A stretch of DNA of 64,000 bases from Oryza sativa Japonica Group (lineage: Eukaryota; Streptophyta; Magnoliopsida; Poales; Poaceae): the NCBI RefSeq assembly GCF_034140825.1, contig NC_089037.1, forward strand, positions 35,741,001 through 35,805,000. The letters are read 5' to 3'. This document shows, piece after piece, positions 25,383-37,600 of this stretch. The notes beneath the pieces were generated by a model that made no database searches, was not told the DNA's origin, and saw only the letters and a program-made list of their open reading frames with translations. Both the position numbers and the translations under genes were made by a program. How positions within the stretch are numbered: the stretch's first letter is position 1; each line of letters begins with the position of its first letter.

Positions 25383-25955
25383 TTTGTATATAGCTTGCAT
25401 CCTTCTCCTTAGGTATAGTTGTTCGTTGGCACATCTTGCAACTGTAACCTGTCGAAATCATCAGGAACGCTTCAGGATGGCTGTTCTGACGATGTATGTT
25501 TTGTACCATAGTTTCCTGTATAAGGTGTTTTGCAACGGTTACTACGATGGAGTACCATATTTGTTTATACTACCATTCTTAATTATTGACAGTAGAATTT
25601 TCTTTACTGTTTGTAATTGTTAAATTATAGTGTTGATAGTGGAATACAGTAGAGACCACCGCAAGATGGAATGCTAGCTTTCTGAAAAGAAATTTTGTAC
25701 TACAGAACTGCAGGTCCCTGCTTCCAATACTGTTGGCCAGTTGAAGTCGACATTTCAACCTAACACAACGCTTATTAATCAGCGTATCCCTGACTGTTTT
25801 GGAGGTTAACAGTGGAACATCACTTGGAAAAAGGCCCACTCAGATTTATGAGTTACAGTAGAAAAAACAAATTTTATTTGCCAGACATCCTTCTCCATCT
25901 CTATACTTGAAAAAACGGGAGGACTACACATTGAGTGCTGCAACAATGACTTAAC
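23870..25955 (+). repeat. Tandem duplication unit 1 (MAN3 body and 3' flank)
   Basis: It is homologous to about 30835-33045. Similarity starts inside exon 1 after the signal peptide, runs through both introns and the 3' UTR (shared TGTTCGTTGGCACAT), and continues into the far flank (shared TTTTGGAGGTTAACAGTGGA and CTACACATTGAG). Confidence 0.85.
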
Positions 25956-26790
25956 ATGTGGATGCTTTCCTGCATAACTGCTGAGGGAAAAGAAAAGCAT
26001 CAAAGCATCCTATTGGAATCAAATTATTTACAGCATTTTAAAGCTAATTACGTGCCTGTCTACTTGTTGAGCGCTCTGCAAGTCTTCAGCCGTACGTGGT
26101 CAATTAACAAGGTAAGATTTTCTGCTCTACGGGGGGCTGCAACGATTGGGTGATTTTCCTTAATCTTCTTCATTTTTTAACTTCCGGTGACACAAGCACA
26201 AGAGACATGCCGTGGGAAGGGAAGCAAGTAGCAAACTGATCCAAAGGCCATACATTTATACCCAAATTATTCAATGCAGGAGCAACGGATCAAGGAATCC
26301 CAAATCACTCAGATTGCAACGCCGCCTCACCAAGTCGGCGGCGACCCAGATGGATCCCGGCGAAGCCACGACGCGGCGGTTGGCGGAGACGATGAGGCGC
26401 CCATGCCGAGCCGAGCGCGAGCGGTGGACGCGGTCGGCCTGCATTTTGCTTGGGCAGTGGCGGTGGGCCGGTGACCCATTAACAGGTCATGTCGGGCCTA
26501 GTATGTATGGGCCAAAGCTTCCGCCCATTAACGTGTTGGACCGTTGACGGTTGGTGTTAGAGGGGTGCATCCGGATGAAAGGGTTAGAATCTTCTCCCCA
26601 CGCGCAAAGTGAGTCATTAATTAATTAAATTTTAAAATATATTAATATGAACTTTTAAAGAAACTTTTGTATAGAAAAATTTCGCAAAAAGTGTAAGGAA
26701 TCTGAAGATGGGAACTTGTAGTTCAGAACGCAGTCGAAAAAAGATTCAATAAGATTTAATCTATCCATGTTTATCGGTCCATGGTGCAAG
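25956..26790. other. Intergenic; short GC-rich block
   Basis: A GC-rich stretch at about 26310-26560 holds an open frame without domains and GGGCC/GGGCCT motifs. It may be a captured fragment or a promoter remnant. No gene is called. Confidence 0.35.
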
Positions 26791-27023
26791 TTTAGAGTTT
26801 GGGGCAATTTGCTTATTTGACGCTGTTCGGAAGCATAACTTCTAATTTGTCCTCACTTTTTCAAATTTGCTTATTTGACCCATTTCTCAAAATGAAAGAT
26901 CAAGACTAAACCTGTTATGTGAAAACAAGATAACGGTGCTAAGAACCAAATTGTCATATTTTTTTCTCTTGTTCATTTGACCATAATATATAAAAGCTTT
27001 TTTTATTCGAATCTTTGACATAA

Positions 27024-28195
27024 TCTATTATATTATTAAAGGAATAGAAAAAGGAGCCTCCATATTCGCTCTCATGGTCTAGAAATTCTCACATTAATCG
27101 GAGAAAAATAAAAGGCAGAGTCCATATAGAAATACAATTTAGAAATAACTGAAATTCGGAATTAAAAAATAAGAATATTAGAAGAGGATACTAGAGTCCA
27201 TATAGAGTCCATATAGAAATACAATTTAAAAATAGTTGAAATTCGAAATTAAAAAATAAGGAATATTAGAATAGTAGACTAGAGTCCATATAGAAATACA
27301 ATTAGGAAATAACTGAAATTCAGAATTAAAAAATAAGGAATATTAGAAGTAGCGTATAGAGTTCATATAGAAGTACAATTAGGAAATAACTGAAATTCAA
27401 AATTAAAAATAAGGAATATTAGAAGTAGAGTGTAGAGTCCATATAGAAATACAATTAGAAAATTACTGAATTCGGAATTAAAAATAAGAAATATTAGAAG
27501 TAGAGTATAGAGTCCACATAGAAATACAATTAGGAAATAATAGAAATTCAGAATTAAAAATAGGAATATTATGAGTAGAGTATAGAGTCCATATAGGAAT
27601 TGAAAACTAACTAAAATTTGGAATAAACATAACAAAATTAAAAGTAAAGTTTAGAGTCCGTATAAAAATAAAATTTACAAATAACTAAAATTAGAAATTA
27701 AGAAAAACATGGGAAGAAGAGTTTAAAGTCAATATAGGAATACAATTTAGAAGTAACTAAAATTCGAAAATTAAAAATTAAAGAATATTGAAAGATGAGT
27801 TTAGAGTCCACATAGAAATACAATTAGAAATAATAAAAATTCAGAAATAAAAATAAATAATATTGAAAGAAGAGCATAGAGTCTATATAGAAATACAATT
27901 TACAGAAAATTTGGAATTAAAAAAAGAAATATTAAAAGACGAGTCTAGAGTCCATATAGAAATATATATAATTTACAAATAACTAAAATTTGATATAAAA
28001 AATAATTAATAACTAACACGTATATAAAATACAATATGAATATTACACATTAGTAGTTTTGTAAAGTTATTGCAAAATTTAAAATTATGTTATCATTTTA
28101 ATATATTTGAATAATATAATGAGAAAACATATATGCTATTATATGAGAAAATATAATGATGCTAGCCACGCAATCTGCGCGGGCCACCATGCTAG
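27024..28195 (+). mobile_element. Non-autonomous Helitron (1,172 bp)
   Basis: It starts 5'-TCTATTATATTATTAAAGG and ends CTAG-3'. A small hairpin (stem CCaCGCA/TGCGcGG, loop ATC) lies 12-29 bp before the end. The host bases are A on the left (27023) and T on the right (28196), so it sits between A and T without target duplication. There is no Rep/helicase coding. The interior is mostly the minisatellite at 27110-27990. Confidence 0.85.
27110..27990. repeat. Minisatellite inside the Helitron, about 12 units of 73-78 bp
   Basis: Each unit opens with AGAGTCCATATAGAAATACA and continues with AAATAACTGAAATTC and AAATAAGGAATATTAGAAG. Units decay towards the 3' side. Open frames across it simply repeat the unit. 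Confidence 0.85.
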
Positions 28196-29059
28196 TTGTA
28201 ATAAATTTAGCATAGCTCCGAGATTTGAGACAAGTTTAATCGATTTGGCTTCAAATTGATATATTTGACAAATCAAATTAACAAAATATGATATAATTAT
28301 CTTTTTCCCATCCCAAATTGCATATAATTAATAAAATATAGATAAAGCAAAACACACATAGAGCTGAGAGCCATGCGCCACTGTCGCCCCTACTTCTCAC
28401 GTGTCGCTGCCGCTGCTGGCGTGACTATTGATCCCTTCGTGCGCTGTAGTCTCCGCTGCTACCTCCTTGCCCCTGCCCCCCCTCGGGTGCCACTACCCCT
28501 GGCCCCTACTCCCACCATGCACCGTTGTCGTCGCACCCTCTGCGAGCCCACACCGCTGCTCTCTTCATGTGTCGTTGTCGCAGCTCTCATCGCACGCCGC
28601 CGCTTTCACCGCCCCGCTACCTCCGCACGTCACCACCCCCACTCCCTCCTCGTGTCGTCACCTCTCCCTCCATCTCGGCTACTGTCCGCCACGCTAGTCT
28701 TTGGAGATGAATGGATGAGAAGAAATTTAGGGATATGATGTTGTGTACTTAGGGGTATTTTGTCAATTTGGCGTATAAATAGTTTTTTTAAATGAAATCT
28801 TAACAGTGTTTGCAAATAAGGTCAAACGACAACTTCAATTTTAAAAAATATGGTCAAGTGAGTAAACTTAAAAAAATAGAGACAACGAGGTTTAAATAAG
28901 CAATTGTCTGTTAAAGTTTCCCTGTCTTTCCCATTGATGAAGATGACAGCGGCAACCAAGCTGCAGTTTGCCGGCTTGCAGCCTCTCGGATGGCTGATGG
29001 ACGGTTGAGATGAAGGCATTGTAGGCAAGGGCCAATCCTGTCCAACCCGGCTCCGACAC

Positions 29060-29470
29060 GTGCCGTTGCCAGTTTGCCACACCTCGTCGAGGCGAATCCC
29101 CCGCCTTTGTGATTCGAACCGCTTTTTGGGATCATTCGAATCCAATCCAATCAATCGAATGCTGCAAGAAAATCCAACGCGCGCCACCGACACACGCGAC
29201 GACCACCTCTCTACCTCGCCGCATCCTTCGATCCCCTCCTCTTTCACTGGTGCCCAGCGCTCGCCCGTCTCCACCCAACTGAACTTGACTTGCGCCGCCG
29301 CCGCCGCGGGGAAGCCTCCGAATAAACTCGCAGCCGCGGGGCCTCTCCGGCGATGCTCGGGGCTGCCCAGGGAGGATACTAGGGGCGGATTTCGAGGGCG
29401 ACACGGGGGGTGTCGCTTGCTCCGGTCCGAGTCCGACGCTGCTGAGCCATCCACGGACCTCAACCCTAGG
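29060..29470 (+). promoter_or_regulatory. CpG-rich block resembling an orphan promoter and first exon
   Basis: GC content jumps between AT-rich flanks and ends at a good donor (CCCTAG then GTATCGC). After it comes 1.2 kb of T-rich, intron-like sequence before the MAN4 coding start. It has an open frame from ATG 29159 with no recognised domain, and its phase at the donor does not fit MAN4. It may be a 5' UTR exon for MAN4 or the head of another broken gene. Confidence 0.4.
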
Positions 29471-30780
29471 TATCGCTTTATCGAATGAGCGTTCATTCGC
29501 CTCTCCTTTCTCTGTCCCTTTTTTTTTGGGATCTAGATGGGGCCATGGTTTGCTCTGTTTCTGTTTTTTTTTTTTTGGTTCTAAAAAATTCGTCACGGGC
29601 TCATGGCTAGACGTACGGGGTGTTGTGGTGTATTTTGGATAGCCGAACAGCACGAATTCTCAATTGGCTAGATTACGGTTGGATTCCTGAATAGCCGACC
29701 TGCAATTTGGGTGGATTAGGTTTGGTTCCTGGATAGCCTACCTGGGATGGGTTAAGCTTAGATTCTGTGGAAGTAGAATTTTGGTTGATTATCAGGGGCT
29801 TAGAGTTGAATTCAGTGAGGAATTTTCGTTTTCTTAGATTTAGGCGTATTATGATTTAGGGAGGTTTCGTGAGGAATGGGATTTTTATTTTGCTGGTTAC
29901 TGTTTGATTTCGGTAGGAATTTGAAGTTGAGGTGATTGTGGTTGCAAAAGAGAGAGAATCTGGATGTGTGCCATCTTTCTATTATTTAGGTCGTTGATTG
30001 CTTAAGTTTCAATCTAATGCTAAATTTATTGTATTACCATTCTATAACTTTTGTCTAACACCCCTGGTTTAAAATTTTCATGTGGAACCTGCTATGGATT
30101 GGTTGGGATATTTTCATGAGATCTCTTCATCAAAGCATGATCTGTGCTGTTATTACAATATAAATGGTGCACGTTGCTCTTGTTTACACTTATCTGTGAT
30201 TTGTTAATCTTCTGTTAAACAATTTGCTCCCTATGTTTGTCCTGCCCTGAAATCTGGACTTGTTTAGCACAAATGGTGCATTTTCTGAGACATGTGAATG
30301 GCTTTATCTCTAGGTCTATGGTTTAATTTGGCGTAGGTTGATTTTTGATTCTATACTTTTGTTTCCCTATCATTTGACGCTTTACACACAAAAAAAAAAA
30401 CTTCACCGTTATTGACTGACTGGCATTGAATATGAAGCATCTAGCTGTAATAGTTTCTCAGCCATTAGTATGGTTACGAGTTGTTATGCCATACTGATTG
30501 TATTTATCCTTTTTTTCCTGGAGTGGGCAAGGGAAGCTGTTTTTGTTTTTATTCATCCTCAGTAAAAATTTTCATCTAGATCAGATTATGTTTCCTTTGT
30601 TTGCAAGTGATGTTTAAAAGAGAAAAAAAAATAACATGTGGGGGCTAAATCAGTGAACAATATAAAATTTTTCATGAAATGCTGGTGAAAAGCAGATAAG
30701 GTGTGGCTTGAGCATAGTAAGTTTTGACCTATAGTGAGGCTGTACAAATCTTCTGATGTCAATCATCTTGATAATGATAA
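29471..30780. other. Intron-like or intergenic DNA before MAN4
   Basis: T-rich, with no supported frame. It resembles a long 5' leader intron because it begins at a donor-like site and CGCTTTAG (30795-30802) could act as an acceptor. No further feature seen. Confidence 0.35.
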
Positions 30781-30784
30781 ATGC

Positions 30785-32357
30785 ATGAGTTCTTGCGCTT
30801 TAGTTCAAAGACCTCCACCCTGGCGCGCTGCCGTGGCGCCTGGCGATGGCATGGTGGCCGTGGACGGCACGCAGTTCGTGGTGGACTGCGGCAGGACGAT
30901 CTTCTTCAGCGGGTTCAACGCGTACTGGCTGATGATGATGGCGGCCGACCCGGCGCTGCGCGGCGCAGTGGCGACGGCGTTCCAGCAGGCATCGGCGCAC
31001 GGGCTCAACCTGGCAAGAACGTGGGCCTTCAGCGACGGCGGCGACCAGCCGCTGCAGTCGTCGCCGGGCGTCTACAACGAGACCATGTTCCAGGTCATCC
31101 TCGCTTGCTTACCATCGTCGTCGTCCAAACCAACGCAAAAACTCACTGGTTGTCTTCTCTGTAACGTTTTTCTGGGCAGGGGCTGGACTTTGTGATCGCC
31201 GAAGCAAGGCGGCACGGTATATACCTTCTCCTCTGCCTGACCAACAACTTTGACAATTTTGGAGGCAAGCGGCAGTACGTGCGGTGGGCGGGGGACGCCG
31301 GCCACAACCTCACCTCCGACGACGACTTCTTCACCAGCACCATCGTCAAGTCCTACTTCAAGAACCACGTCAAGGTCAGTATATATGCAAAGCATATGCA
31401 TCGATAATCGATGTGTTACATTTCAATCTCACTCATTCATTCATGCTGCCGTTGCATCGGCGTCGATCGATGCAGACGGTGCTGACGAGGGTGAACACCC
31501 TGACGGGCGTGGCGTACAAGGACGACCCCACCATCTTCGCCTGGGAGCTCATGAACGAGCCGCGATGCTACGCCGACCCAACCGGCGCCATGGTGCAGGC
31601 GTGGGTGGAGGAGATGGCGCCGTACGTGAAGAGCGTCGACGGCCGGCACCTGGTGACACCCGGGCTGGAGGGGTTCTACGGCGCCGGCGAGCACGAGAGC
31701 AAGGAGCTCAACCCGTGGGGCATCTACTACGGCACCAACTACGTCGCCACGCACCGCACCGCCGCCGTCGACTTCGCCACCATCCACCTCTACCCGGACG
31801 TCTGGCTATGGGGCTCCAGCGCCGACGAGCAGGCCACTTTCTTCCGGAACTGGACGCGCTCCCACATTGACGCCACGGCGGCGTACCTCGGCATGCCGCT
31901 TCTCGTCACCGAGTACGGCAAGTTCCTCTGGAAGGAGGTCGGCGCCAACAAGGCGCAGAGGAACTACTTCCTCGACTTGGTGCTCGACGCCATCTACGCC
32001 TCGGCATCGCGCGGTGGCCCGCTCGTCGGCGGCGCGTTCTGGCAGCTGCTGCTCGACGGTGACATCGTCGCTGGCATGGACAGCCTCAGGGACGGGTACG
32101 AGATCATACTCGCCGAGGACAGCCGCGCCGCGAGCATCATCGGCGAGCACTCGGAGCAGCTGGCTGCCCTCAATGGCCAGGACGCGGATGTGCTTTGCCG
32201 CCGGGCAAGCTCTCACCGGAGGACGCGTCTAGGCAACTCGCTTAGCTGCGGCGGCGGCGACACCCTTGAACTGCTCCTCCGGATGGTCTTGGCTTGTTTC
32301 GTCTCTTTGTCCAGATCGATCTCTTCATTTATTGTACAGAATTTCATTCTTTTGTGA
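30785..32357 (+). CDS. MAN4: Mannan endo-1,4-beta-mannosidase, paralog lacking a visible signal peptide (461 aa)
   Basis: Exons are 30785-31093, 31180-31374 and 31476-32357, with introns at the same positions as MAN3. The start is the first in-frame ATG; an in-frame GTG at 30734 is not a plausible plant start. The GH5 core is intact: [11 protein letters not shown] with acid/base Glu about 196, LLVTEYGKF with nucleophile Glu about 314, and [10 protein letters not shown]. The first ~23 residues (MSSCALVQRPPPWRAAVAPG) are unrelated to MAN3 and not a classic signal peptide, although family members act in the cell wall. Homology to MAN3 starts at [14 protein letters not shown]. It may be cytosolic, may use an unseen upstream exon, or may be a decaying duplicate; the open frame argues for some constraint. 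Confidence 0.88.
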
Positions 32358-33045
32358 TTTGTTCCATGCATCCATCTTCATGGGTATAGCTGTTCGTTGG
32401 CACATGTTGCAACTGTAACTAGGACAAATTTTCAGGATTTGTTCAAGATGATTGTCCTAATGTTTTGTACCGTAGTTTTCTTGTAGACTATATAGAATGC
32501 TTTCTGTGAAAAAAAAATACTATACTTCAAAACAATCCCATCTTCCAATACTACTCCCTCTGTTTCAGGTTATAAGACGTTTTGACTTTAGTCAAAGTTA
32601 AATTGCTTTAAGTTTAACTATATATGTAGAAAAAAATAGTAATATTTTTAACCCAAGACAAATTTATTATGAAAATATATATTCAATTATATATTTGGTG
32701 AAACTAATTTAATATTATAAATATTACTATATTTGTCTATAAACGTAGTCAAACTTAAAACAATTTGACTTTGACCAAAATCAAAATGTCTTATAACCTA
32801 AAACGGAGGGAGTATTTGCCAATGGAAATCGTCATTTGAACCTAACACAATATTAATCAGTACACTTTCTTACTATTTTGGAGGTTAACAGTGGAGTGTC
32901 GCTGACAAAAGTCCCGTGGAAATGTTTGAGTTACAACAGGGAAAACATTTTTGTTTGCCATATGCATCCTTCTCCATCTGTTTTTCTTTCTTTTTCTTTT
33001 TTTTTAAAAAAAAGAGCACTACACATTGAGCGCTGCAACAATGGG
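30835..33045 (+). repeat. Tandem duplication unit 2 (MAN4 body and 3' flank)
   Basis: Counterpart of 23870-25955. It carries an extra Stowaway MITE (32554-32812) that is absent at the matching place in unit 1, so that MITE arrived after the duplication. Confidence 0.85.
32554..32812. mobile_element. Stowaway MITE with intact ends
   Basis: Ends CTCCCTCTGTTTCAGGTTAT and, inverted, CTCCCTCCGTTTTAGGTTAT, with TA on both sides. The undisrupted homologous site is near 25727-25735. Confidence 0.9.
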
Positions 33046-34220
33046 CCGGCGCCAAGCGCATTACTTCACCCCTAATGGGCCGTCATGAACACCTGATGGG
33101 TTTAATGTCATGAAACCTGAACTCACGCTCTCTCGCTGCATTTTTTTTTTGCAGCAATTCAAGCCACAATGATCTGGAAGAACGTTGGCCTTCCAAATTT
33201 CTTTACATTGTCTCTAGGAAAGGACTTGCAGGTGCATTCAGTTAGTTTCAGTTTCAACAACCCTGCAGTTTTATACTTATGCTGTTTTCATTTAATTCGA
33301 CTAGTTTCAACAACCTCTAGAATTTCAAATTTAGATAGTAATAATGCATGCATGTGATTAGATAAAAAGTTAGCGCTGACATTTCCCGGTTGCTTTGTTT
33401 GCTAGGATTGTGTTGCATCTCATGATTCTCATCTCGATTTCGCGGTAATTTTCAAACAAGTGTACAAGCTTCTCAGGGTACTTCGCATCCAAGCTAGCAC
33501 TATTGACCTGCATCTCCTTCAGAATTTGCACGATTTGCATGTTTAGTGGATTTGCAAGATTGAAAATCAGTTAGCCAAGTTTGGGACTAAATTATAAGAG
33601 CCTAAGAGGTCATCAGTGACCGATTTAATTTGTCAGCCACACCATCAGTTCTAAATTATTTTTGTGGCGTCCACAAATTTGGCCTGCATACTTTTTTAAA
33701 AAAATCTGAATTAATCAACCCTGTTATGCCAAAAACGGTTGCTGATGATAACATTTGATTTGTGCGTACGTATCTGCTGACGATAAATTACGACAGAAGC
33801 AACTGAAACTACGATATGATGGTCTGAGAAACATCATATGCCTTAACGGACGATCACATTACAGTTGAATTTTCTAGTTACTACTAACTAATTGCTTCTC
33901 TAATCGAGTCTCCGCCGTGCAACTCGATCACATGACACATGCATGGTCCATACGCAGTCAAAAAAAACAAAAACAAAAAACAAAAAGAACTTTGCTTTCG
34001 TCTAATATATTTGAGGCGCGCAAGCTTTGCGTGATCACGAAAAGAAGTCACAGAAAAACGCAGGCGGTGAATACTCGATCGAATTGAGTTCCCCAAATCG
34101 ATCTCATCTCATCAACAAATGCTCTCAAAATTCGTCCAATGCATAAGCATGGAAGTGAATGAGTGATCCAATATTTCACAAAAACCCAGCTCTCAAAAGC
34201 CCACTGCAACCGCTTAATTA
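33046..34220. other. Intergenic between MAN4 and the CHX gene
   Basis: AT-rich with T runs. Short frames at 33169-33357 and 33884-34263 have no domain. No gene seen. Confidence 0.4.
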
Positions 34221-34225
34221 CTTGG

Positions 34226-34235
34226 CTATAAATAA
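34226..34235 (+). promoter_or_regulatory. TATA box of the CHX gene
   Basis: CTATAAATAA lies about 390 bp before the start codon, implying a 5' UTR of roughly 350 bp. Confidence 0.5.
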
Positions 34236-34619
34236 GGTGGTGAAGTGGCCATGAATGGATCACAAAGCTTCACCCACTCCAAACCTCTAACACCTGCAGT
34301 GGCCTGCTGCCTATATTTGTCCAATTCGACACCGATCGATCAGCTTAAGAGGCTGAGCTTAATTAATAATCACTAGTGGTCACACGTGTAAGCACTACTA
34401 GTTAGCATCAGTTTGCATAATCCCCTCGCATATTTGCAGCTAGCTAGTTATACATATATATGGCAGGAATCTAGCTTGGCTGTGCTTGTTCTTGATCCAT
34501 CCATCGCCAATTCGCCATGCATGCGTTCTTGCCCTGAGTCGATCTTGTGAATTGGTGGTGGTCGGAGAGATAGATTGGTTGGTTGCGAGGGCGAGGCGGC
34601 GGCGGCGGCGGCGAAGGGG

Positions 34620-37600
34620 ATGAAGGCGACGTCGGAGGGGGCGTGGCAGGGGGACAACCCGCTGCGGTTCTCGCTGCCGCTGCTGATCGTGCAGATCTGC
34701 CTCGTCGTCGTCTTCACCCGCGGCCTCGCCTACGCCCTCCGCCCTCTCCGCCAGCCTCGCGTCATCGCCGAGATCATCGTAAGTTGTTCTCATCATGCCT
34801 TCATCAGTTAAATTTCGCAATCCTTTCTTGTCCTGGTATTATGCAACCATACTATATACAACCTTAATTACTCCCTCCACATTTTAATTTTAATGTATGA
34901 CGCCGTTGACTTTTTGACGAACGTTTGACCTTTCATCTTATTCAAAAAATTTATATAATTATAATTTATTTTATTGTGACTTGATTTATCATCAAATGTT
35001 CTTTAAATATGACATAAGTATTTTTATATTTACATAAAATTTTTAAATAAGACGAGTGATCAAACGTTGATTAAAAAGTAAACGACGTAGTACGGAGTAC
35101 TTTGTCGTTGCATGAACTGTATGGTTTATCATTTTGTTCTTGAATCCTGACACGCTGTTGATCAACGACACCACCTCATCCTGGCAAAGTTTCCTCCATT
35201 CGCACATCCTTCTTCCCATCCCAAACAGTAATTACGAAAAACGGAGCGGTCCATTAGCACGTGATTAATTAAGTATTAGCTATTTTTTTTAAAAAAATAG
35301 ATTAATTTAATTTTTTAAAGCAACTTTCGTACAGAAACTTTTTTTAAAAAAACGCACCGTTTAGCCGTTTGAAAAGTATACGCACGGAAAACGAGGAAGA
35401 ATGTTTGGGAAAAGGGGATAGCAAACAGAGCCATATGGTCACTCATTCTTACCTAGAGTGATATAAACCGCAGTTACTTGAGGATAATTCTAGTACCAAT
35501 AATCACAAGATCACCATACCAAAGACCAACCGATATTTTTTTAAAAAAAAAATGCGTGCTTTTATACTAGCACAACCAAAAAAAAAAGTTAAGCTTTGGA
35601 CCTCAGGAAAATTAATCCGGCTTTGTAGGTAAGGGAACCAGAGGTGGTAGTTGCAGAAGATTGCTGGCTATTTTTGGGTCACCTGCTAGTTTTATCTTTC
35701 CTACTTTTAGAGCAACCTGTACTTAGTAAGCACTAAGATGATGTTCTTGACAAGATCAGTAGCTTCTGCTGCCATTGACAAATGCACCATGCATACAATG
35801 AAGAACACAATGCAAGAAGCTGAACCTTACAGATAAAAACGTAAGAAAACTGTTTCTGATCGAGTTCTTCCTCATCACACGTGTGTAACTCGTACCAGTC
35901 CACGATACGTACCACGTGCAATCGTAGGAACAACACATACTAACCAGAGTTTTCTTTCTTCGATTTTGAAAATATAAATCAAGCATTGCCCTTCTATAGA
36001 AAATACAGGAGTTGACTTCGTGAGGATGGCTCTGACTCTGATAAGCTACCGGCTAGCTAGTACAGTTAAACTAGTAGGACTAGTATGAACCATTTCGAGC
36101 CAGCTGACTGTTTGGATTATTCTGTGGCAATTACTGATGCAGCTATTTTCTATGCAAATATTCCCTCCATACTCGTAAAGGAGATCGCTTTGGACAACGA
36201 CATGGTCTCCAAAATACAACTTTGACTTTTTGTTTATATAAAAAATATTTATTGAAAAATGATATATGTATACTTTTATGAAAGTATTTTTCAAGACAAA
36301 TCTATTCATATAATTTTTACATGTTCAAACTTAACAACTTGAGAGTTATTTATGAATTATATTCCCAAGGTTTGACTTAAACATTGTCCTAAACGACTTC
36401 ATTTACAAATACGGAGGGAGTATTTTTCTTGTGTAGCTTTCTCTGGACTAACATATATTTTAGCAAACAGATACAGTTTCCAAGAAGAAGAAAGTAGAGC
36501 TCTAAAAAAAACTGGAGAAGTATGGTTCCTTTACACTTTAAAAAACATAATTTTCTTAGATTCTGAAGAAACATCTGGATTAATATTAGGCCAACAGTTG
36601 CATCACCATTGACCACCAAAGCACAGCAGCAATACGCTGCCAAACAACCAATTACTACAGATCATCAGTTGATTCCTGAAGAATATTAAATATAAAATAT
36701 AAGTAGTATATGTGCTGTATCAATTTCAGGCCCATAGCATCAATCATACTATACTCTTTGGGTTCTTTCCCTTACAGTTTTGTATTTAATTCTTCATTTA
36801 TTTATTTCTTTATTACCCGTTTGAGCAAAATGGGTATGTTGCATCCGTCCAAAATAAGTTCATTTTTCATCCAACCCACAACACGTGCCAATTCAAAACT
36901 TATCAATTCTCAATGCAACTAGTTCCAATTTTATCTGCTCTCAGTATAATTATTTTTTACTTTTTACAAATTCTGGTACAATGATTACTTAAAAATAGAT
37001 TTATTTTATTTTAGGACAAGTAGTAAGAGTAGGTAAAAATAAACTTATTATGAGACGGAGGGAGGAAGCATCTTTGTGTGATGATGAACTGACTGCAATG
37101 GCGGCGTGATACAGGGCGGCATCCTCCTGGGCCCGTCGGCGCTTGGGCGGAACAAGCGATTCCTCGACAATGTCTTCCCCAAGGACAGCCTCACCGTGCT
37201 CGACACGCTCGCCAACGTCGGCTTGCTCTTCTTCCTCTTCCTCGTCGGCCTCGAGCTCGACCCGGCCTCGCTCCGCCGCACCGGCCGCACCGCCCTCGCC
37301 GTCGCCGCCGCCGGGATCTCGCTCCCGTTTGCTCTCGGCGTCGGCGCCTCGCTCGTGCTCCGCGCCGCCATCGCCCCCGACGCCCCCCGTGGCCCGCTCA
37401 TCGTGTTCATGGGCGTCGCGCTGTCGATCACCGCGTTCCCCGTCCTCGCGCGCATCCTCGCCGAGCTCAAGCTCCTCACCACCGACATCGGACGCATGGC
37501 CATGTCGGCCGCGGCTGTCAACGACATCACCGCGTGGGTGCTGCTTGCCCTCGCCATCGCGCTCTCGGGATCCGGGTCGCCGCTCGTGTCCATCTACGTC

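Larger units (their letters stand above)
26801..28910. mobile_element. Mutator-like element, probable Pack-MULE
   Basis: The left end (GGGGCAATTTGCTTATTTGA) and the inverted right end (CAGACAATTGCTTATTTAAA) are imperfect long terminal repeats, with similarity extending roughly 80-90 bp inward. A 9-bp target duplication with one mismatch flanks it (TTAGAGTTT at 26792-26800, TTAAAGTTT at 28911-28919), the hallmark of Mutator elements. It carries a GC-rich, Pro/Arg/Cys-coding block at about 28370-28735 that looks like captured host sequence, and no transposase. The Helitron at 27024-28195 is inserted in it. Confidence 0.6.

Noticed and set aside
27363-27635. Antisense repetitive frame
   Set aside because: It is the Helitron minisatellite translated; the periodic residues follow the DNA repeat unit.
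28373-28738. Protein-coding gene in the GC-rich block
   Set aside because: Its composition is low-complexity, several frames are open and no domain is visible. It is more likely captured sequence in the Mutator-like element.
30734-30784. Longer MAN4 start
   Set aside because: The codon is GTG, not a normal start in plant nuclear genes; the first in-frame ATG is at 30785.
37106-37114. CHX exon 2 as a separate, intronless antiporter gene
   Set aside because: It opens without an ATG and lacks the first helix. The exon at 34620-34778 supplies the family N terminus in phase.
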